From positions 5,070-16,195 of the forward strand of contig PBGU01000023.1 of the NCBI GenBank assembly GCA_002719135.1: DNA of 11,126 nt, written 5' to 3'. The first letter of the stretch is position 1, and each line of letters opens with the position of its first letter. The notes under the pieces are model-generated. The model had not been told where the DNA came from and did no database searches. It saw only the letters and a program-made list of their open reading frames with translations. This stretch comes from Gammaproteobacteria bacterium. GTDB lineage: Bacteria > Pseudomonadota > Gammaproteobacteria > Pseudomonadales > Azotimanducaceae. Below, one piece after another: positions 8,030 through 11,126 of this stretch. A program made the position numbers and the translations under genes.

Positions 8030-8748
8030 TTTCGGTCGGCTCGATAGATATCGAAGCGCACGCTCCGTGCTCGAATTTGCCAATCGGGGGCCCTTATTAC
8101 TGGTGGTGCCTTTATTCGGTTCTTAACCACCACGCGCTGGTCGGCACGTTCGATCGACCACTCGGCGATCTCACGGGCGTCTGATTGCTCGGCTAAATCG
8201 GCGAGCACTTGCATCGGGTAGGAAGGCAGCGCGGTTTTAGGATGCGCTGGGAACATGGGGTCTAAATACACGACATCCCAGCGCCGCGTTCGATCTGCTA
8301 ACAACTCGCGGACATCAATGCGCGTGCAATCGAGTGAGCAAAGTTCGAAGCGCTCGATCCGATCGTAAAGCATCGCGAAAACTAGCGGTTGCAACTCACA
8401 ACAAGTGACTACGCAACCGAGAGTCGCGAGCGTAAGGCCGTCCGTGCCCCAACCCGCGAATGCGTCAAGAACTGTCGTACCTTCGCGAACACCACACGCT
8501 CTCGATAAAGGTGAACGGCGTCCAGATAGCGAACGCCTTCGGATCTCATCCAGCGATAAGCGCATGGATTGTTTGGCCGGATGTCGAAGAGTCAAATCAG
8601 ACTCATCGAGATAGAGATACCAGTCATTCGGTGCGAATTTGGTCGGAGCAATGTCGTATCCGATCGCCGAGGTGAAATCCCGCGCGCGCTCTTCTGCATT
8701 GTCAAAATAGACGATCAAATCAACAGTCTCGTTGCAAGCCTCTGTCAA
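8026..8748 (-). CDS. rsmJ: 16S rRNA (guanine(1516)-N(2))-methyltransferase RsmJ, divergent
   Basis: S-adenosylmethionine-dependent Rossmann-fold methyltransferase that in E. coli (YhiQ) methylates N2 of G1516 in 16S rRNA. The 240-residue product carries the RsmJ order: a variable N-terminal part; SAM motif I DAFAGWGTDG (95-104, family form DATAGLGRD); the acidic strand-2 end at CCELQP (116-121); the family-specific VVYLDPMFPAHPKTAL (159-174); RVVVKNR (205-211); and the terminal VRFDIY (230-235). The stretch before motif I, where other RsmJs have an HRR-K/Q-FGGG segment, here reads RRRSLSGRRSP, so the substrate-side region is divergent. The only start compatible with full length is TTG at 8748, since an in-frame stop lies at 8782-8784; a second TTG at residue 11 (8716-8718) is possible. 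No clear Shine-Dalgarno. It lies 50 bp after tsaB and is probably co-transcribed with it. Confidence 0.88.
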   Translation of the reverse strand: MTEACNETVDLIVYFDNAEERARDFTSAIGYDIAPTKFAPNDWYLYLDESDLTLRHPAKQSMRLSLDEIRRRSLSGRRSPLSRACGVREGTTVLDAFAGWGTDGLTLATLGCVVTCCELQPLVFAMLYDRIERFELCSLDCTRIDVRELLADRTRRWDVVYLDPMFPAHPKTALPSYPMQVLADLAEQSDAREIAEWSIERADQRVVVKNRIKAPPVIRAPDWQIRARSVRFDIYRADRN

Positions 8749-8798
8749 CCCAAGGTCTTGAAAGCAAATTACTTTCCTTCCTCACCAACCGGCCAAGG

Positions 8799-9410
8799 TT
8801 ATTGGCCTGCTGTACCATGCCATGGCGTGTCTCCCTCCACGTATACAGGGAGCCCCTGCTCCGCATTCAGCCAACCACCAACTTCGCGCTGCGCAATCCT
8901 TAATACATGGCGCGCGGAAAGAGCAACTTGAGAATCACTGACAATGCGGTGTCTCACGCGATAAACCTTCTCATCGACCAACTGGTCGCTCGAAGTAGTT
9001 GTTAAATTTCCATATCTCGAATCAAACCCGGCGACATAGACAAAACTTTGTCGAGATCGTCGGGACGTCACGAATTCGGTGAGTCGACGATCTTGTTCCA
9101 GGCTGGAAAAGGCCATCGCTTTCGAGGTCTGCACCGGACAAACCGGAATATCCCATGCCAAGGCGATCCCTTGCGCTATTCCAGCAGCGATCCTCACACC
9201 CGTAAAAGAACCCGGCCCAGCGGAAAAAGCGACGCAGGCGACCTCGTCGCGTTCAATCGGCGACGCCGACAGAACTGCGTCGACCATTGATAGCACGATT
9301 TCGTTGTGCAGCCTCATTGCCAGCCGTGTATCCTCAAGCACCATTTCGTTATTACCAATAGCGACCGAACAGAGTTCAGCGGTGGTTTCCAAAGCTAATA
9401 ACGCGGCCAT
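8799..9410 (-). CDS. tsaB: tRNA threonylcarbamoyladenosine biosynthesis protein TsaB
   Basis: ASKHA-fold partner of TsaD in the complex that places the threonylcarbamoyl group on A37 of tRNAs decoding ANN codons (t6A). TsaB is a scaffold without catalytic activity of its own. The 203-residue product begins MAALLALETTAELCSVAIG, the family's first beta hairpin, followed by a conserved histidine at 35 (MRLHNE) and the signature SAGPGSFTGVRIAAGIAQG (63-81). It is a little shorter than E. coli TsaB (231). The typical C-terminal P-x-Y-hydrophobic-R box is seen as LPVYVEGD, without the arginine. The ATG at 9410 fits the family N-terminus exactly. It diverges from moeA with only 6 bp between start codons and has no evident Shine-Dalgarno, so its promoter must lie within moeA. 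TsaD itself would be larger and metal-binding and is not in the window. Confidence 0.94.
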   Translation of the reverse strand: MAALLALETTAELCSVAIGNNEMVLEDTRLAMRLHNEIVLSMVDAVLSASPIERDEVACVAFSAGPGSFTGVRIAAGIAQGIALAWDIPVCPVQTSKAMAFSSLEQDRRLTEFVTSRRSRQSFVYVAGFDSRYGNLTTTSSDQLVDEKVYRVRHRIVSDSQVALSARHVLRIAQREVGGWLNAEQGLPVYVEGDTPWHGTAGQ

Positions 9411-9416
9411 ACGTGC

Positions 9417-10637
9417 ATGCTAAACGTTGACGACGCGTTGCGAAAACTCGGTGATCTAACCTCGCCGGTCTTAGACACCGAAGTGATCCCTCTAACCGAA
9501 TCCAAAGGACGTGTCGTGGCGTCCGCCATCGACGCACCCATGGACTTGCCGCCCTTCGACGCGTCGGCCATGGATGGGTATGCGCTTCACGTGAACGACC
9601 TCAACCAAGACCGAGCGCTTGCCGTGGTTGGCGAAAGCAGGGCGGGACACGTTTACCAAGATCCGTTAGCGCCGGGTACGGCCATACGCATATTTACCGG
9701 AGCCCCGATACCTAGAGGCACTTCCGCAGTTGTCATTCAAGAAGACGTTGAAAGGAATGGGGATCAGATTAGTTTTCGTGCATCGCTTGAAATCGGCGAA
9801 AACATTCGGAGCCGGGGCCACGATATAGCCAAGACACAACTTCTCGCAAAAGCTGGTGATCGGCTCGATGCATACAAGATTAGTTGGTTGGCTGCTTGTG
9901 GAGTGACCAAAGTAACAGCCGTGCGTCGGATCCGTGTGGCTCTGTTTTCAACAGGCGATGAATTAATTGATCCCGGCACACCGTTGGGTCCGGGCCAGAT
10001 ATATGACGCCAACCGTACCGCCCTTCGCGAACTGGTTTCGGAGCGCCCGGTCGAGGTGTTGGATCTAGGAGCTCTTCCCGACGATCCTCAAGCGATCAAC
10101 CGGGCACTAGAAACCGCTGCGGAAGCTGCGGATGTCGTAGTCACGAGTGGCGGCGTCTCCGTGGGCGATGCTGATTATGTTAGAGATGTAGTGGCCCAGG
10201 CCGGTTCGTTAGATTTCTGGAAAATTGCATTGAAACCGGGCAAACCACTCGCGGTTGGACGAGTCGGCAAAGCACTTTTCTTTGGCCTCCCTGGGAATCC
10301 CGTTTCGACCATCATCACTTATTTACTGTTTGTCGCACCGACGATCGATCGGCTTTGCGGGATGCCTGACAGCACGCCCTATCGGTTACCGGCAATCCTC
10401 CAAGAAACGATTGAGCACCATCAAGGGCGCCGAGAATACGTACGGGGTGTTTTCGGCATGAACGACGATCGTGTCACTGTATCGCCAACCGGAGACCAAA
10501 GTTCCAATCGCCTTGCCACTTTTGCCAATGCAAATTGCTTAATCGTGGTGCCTGAACAAACCGATGACATCAAGGCGGGCTCGATTGTGGACATCGTGCT
10601 ATTGCCGACTGATCGTTCCCATATTTGGACCGGATAA
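9417..10637 (+). CDS. moeA: Molybdopterin molybdenumtransferase MoeA
   Basis: Inserts molybdate into adenylylated molybdopterin, the last common step of molybdenum cofactor synthesis; cytoplasmic dimer. The 406 residues match the usual length. Visible features: PPFDASAMDGYA (45-56, active-site Asp53), FTGAPIPRG (93-101), SRGHDI (132-137), VALFSTGDEL (174-183), IYDANR (195-200, Asp197), VTSGGVSVGDADYV (242-255), KPGKPLAVG (273-281) and GLPGNPVS (290-297), followed by the C-terminal domain IV beta barrel. It begins MLNVDDAL, in line with the family's usual first helix, so the ATG at 9417 is well supported although no Shine-Dalgarno is seen and only 6 bp separate it from the tsaB start. No other molybdenum cofactor gene (moeB, moa, mog, mob) is visible. 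It lies between tsaB and adk on the opposite strand to both. Confidence 0.96.
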   Translation: MLNVDDALRKLGDLTSPVLDTEVIPLTESKGRVVASAIDAPMDLPPFDASAMDGYALHVNDLNQDRALAVVGESRAGHVYQDPLAPGTAIRIFTGAPIPRGTSAVVIQEDVERNGDQISFRASLEIGENIRSRGHDIAKTQLLAKAGDRLDAYKISWLAACGVTKVTAVRRIRVALFSTGDELIDPGTPLGPGQIYDANRTALRELVSERPVEVLDLGALPDDPQAINRALETAAEAADVVVTSGGVSVGDADYVRDVVAQAGSLDFWKIALKPGKPLAVGRVGKALFFGLPGNPVSTIITYLLFVAPTIDRLCGMPDSTPYRLPAILQETIEHHQGRREYVRGVFGMNDDRVTVSPTGDQSSNRLATFANANCLIVVPEQTDDIKAGSIVDIVLLPTDRSHIWTG

Positions 10638-10640
10638 GGT

Positions 10641-10665
10641 GGGAGTCTGTGCCGCGCGCAGTCCC
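10641..10665. terminator. Imperfect hairpin between convergent moeA and adk, possible bidirectional terminator
   Basis: GGGA-(GT)-CTGTGC (10641-10652), loop CGC (10653-10655), and GCGCAGTCCC (10656-10665) pair with a 2-nt bulge and one G-T wobble, forming a GC-rich stem of about 10 pairs that fills almost the whole 30-bp gap between the two stop codons. Its position suits a shared terminator, but no T-run follows on either strand, so any termination would have to be inefficient or factor-dependent. Confidence 0.35.
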
Positions 10666-10667
10666 GT

Positions 10668-11126
10668 TCAATCATTTAACGCTTCAAATACGTTCTTGGT
10701 GATGTCTTGGACGGATCCTGTTCCATGAACCTTTGAGTAGTTAACCGTACTGTCGCGATAATACTCAACGAGGGGTCGAGTTTGATCGTGATAAACCTTA
10801 AGACGTTCTTTGACGGTTTCTTCCGCGTCATCGACTCGCTGCACCAACATATCCCCCGTTTGATCGTCCTTACCCTCCACTTGAGGTGGATTAAACACGA
10901 CGTGATAAACACGGCCACTGGCCTCATGTATTCGCCGTCCAGTGATCCGCCGAATCACTTCTTCATCGGACACATCAATCTCCAGTACATGGTCGAGGGC
11001 AATGCCATTCGACGTAAGCGCCTCCGCTTGAGGAATCGTTCTCGGAAAACCGTCGAATAGGAACCCACTTTTGCAGTCGGGCTCCAGCAAACGCTCCGTA
11101 ACGAGCTCGAGGATCACGTTATCCGA
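10668..11126 (-). CDS. adk: Adenylate kinase Adk, C-terminal part (5' end outside window)
   Basis: Catalyses ATP + AMP to 2 ADP in the cytoplasm. About 152 residues are visible; compared with E. coli Adk (214) roughly the first 60, including the P-loop, lie beyond the right edge. The frame is open to the edge (SDN precedes the GTG-encoded valine near 11117), so no start is present here. Recognisable parts: [17 protein letters not shown] (AMP-binding and CORE region); the long-form LID from [19 protein letters not shown] to GKDDQTGD, in which His, Ser, Asp and Thr take the place of the zinc-binding cysteines of Gram-positive enzymes; [17 protein letters not shown] with the catalytic arginines; and [10 protein letters not shown] near the end. 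It converges with moeA across 30 bp. Confidence 0.96.
   Translation of the reverse strand, partial: SDNVILELVTERLLEPDCKSGFLFDGFPRTIPQAEALTSNGIALDHVLEIDVSDEEVIRRITGRRIHEASGRVYHVVFNPPQVEGKDDQTGDMLVQRVDDAEETVKERLKVYHDQTRPLVEYYRDSTVNYSKVHGTGSVQDITKNVFEALND

Noticed and set aside
1..11126. Mobile element, defence system, CRISPR array or biosynthetic cluster
   Set aside because: Every long reading frame is accounted for by core metabolic, RNA modification or envelope genes. No transposase, integrase, terminal inverted repeats, regularly spaced repeats or marked composition shift were seen.

Overview
The window reads as ordinary chromosomal housekeeping DNA of a Gram-negative bacterium, most likely a gammaproteobacterium. 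Three things point there: a long E. coli-type PlsB acyltransferase, an RsmJ-type 16S rRNA methyltransferase, and type II secretion (T2SS) genes for an outer-membrane secretin. Base composition looks even throughout at roughly 50% GC (judged by eye), and genes are packed with overlaps or very short gaps. I see no insertion sequence, phage gene, CRISPR array, tRNA or rRNA.

Left part (1-5528, all + strand): the end of dapC, then dapE, gspN, gspC and gspD. The first two encode consecutive steps of the succinylase branch of lysine/meso-diaminopimelate synthesis. The last three encode envelope parts of the T2SS: the inner-membrane GspN and GspC, and the outer-membrane secretin GspD. dapC/dapE overlap by 4 bp, dapE/gspN by 7 bp, and gspN-gspC-gspD are separated by 30 and 5 bp, so all five probably sit on one transcript. 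The T2SS ATPase, platform and pseudopilin genes (gspE-M) are not here.

Middle (5529-8029): a 101-bp gap containing a hairpin over the gspD stop, then plsB, the first acyltransferase of phospholipid synthesis.

Right part (8026-11126): rsmJ and tsaB on the - strand, moeA on the + strand, and the 3' part of adk on the - strand. plsB and rsmJ converge with overlapping stop codons. tsaB and moeA diverge with only 6 bp between their start codons. moeA converges on adk across 30 bp. In pseudomonads and relatives adk, tsaB, rsmJ and plsB lie near one another, so moeA looks like an opposite-strand insertion into an old neighbourhood.

No undescribed system is visible. The points worth checking are gene arrangement (T2SS genes coupled to lysine genes, the 6-bp divergent start pair, the stop-codon overlap) and small sequence features (two hairpins, an in-frame hexamer repeat, a T8 run).
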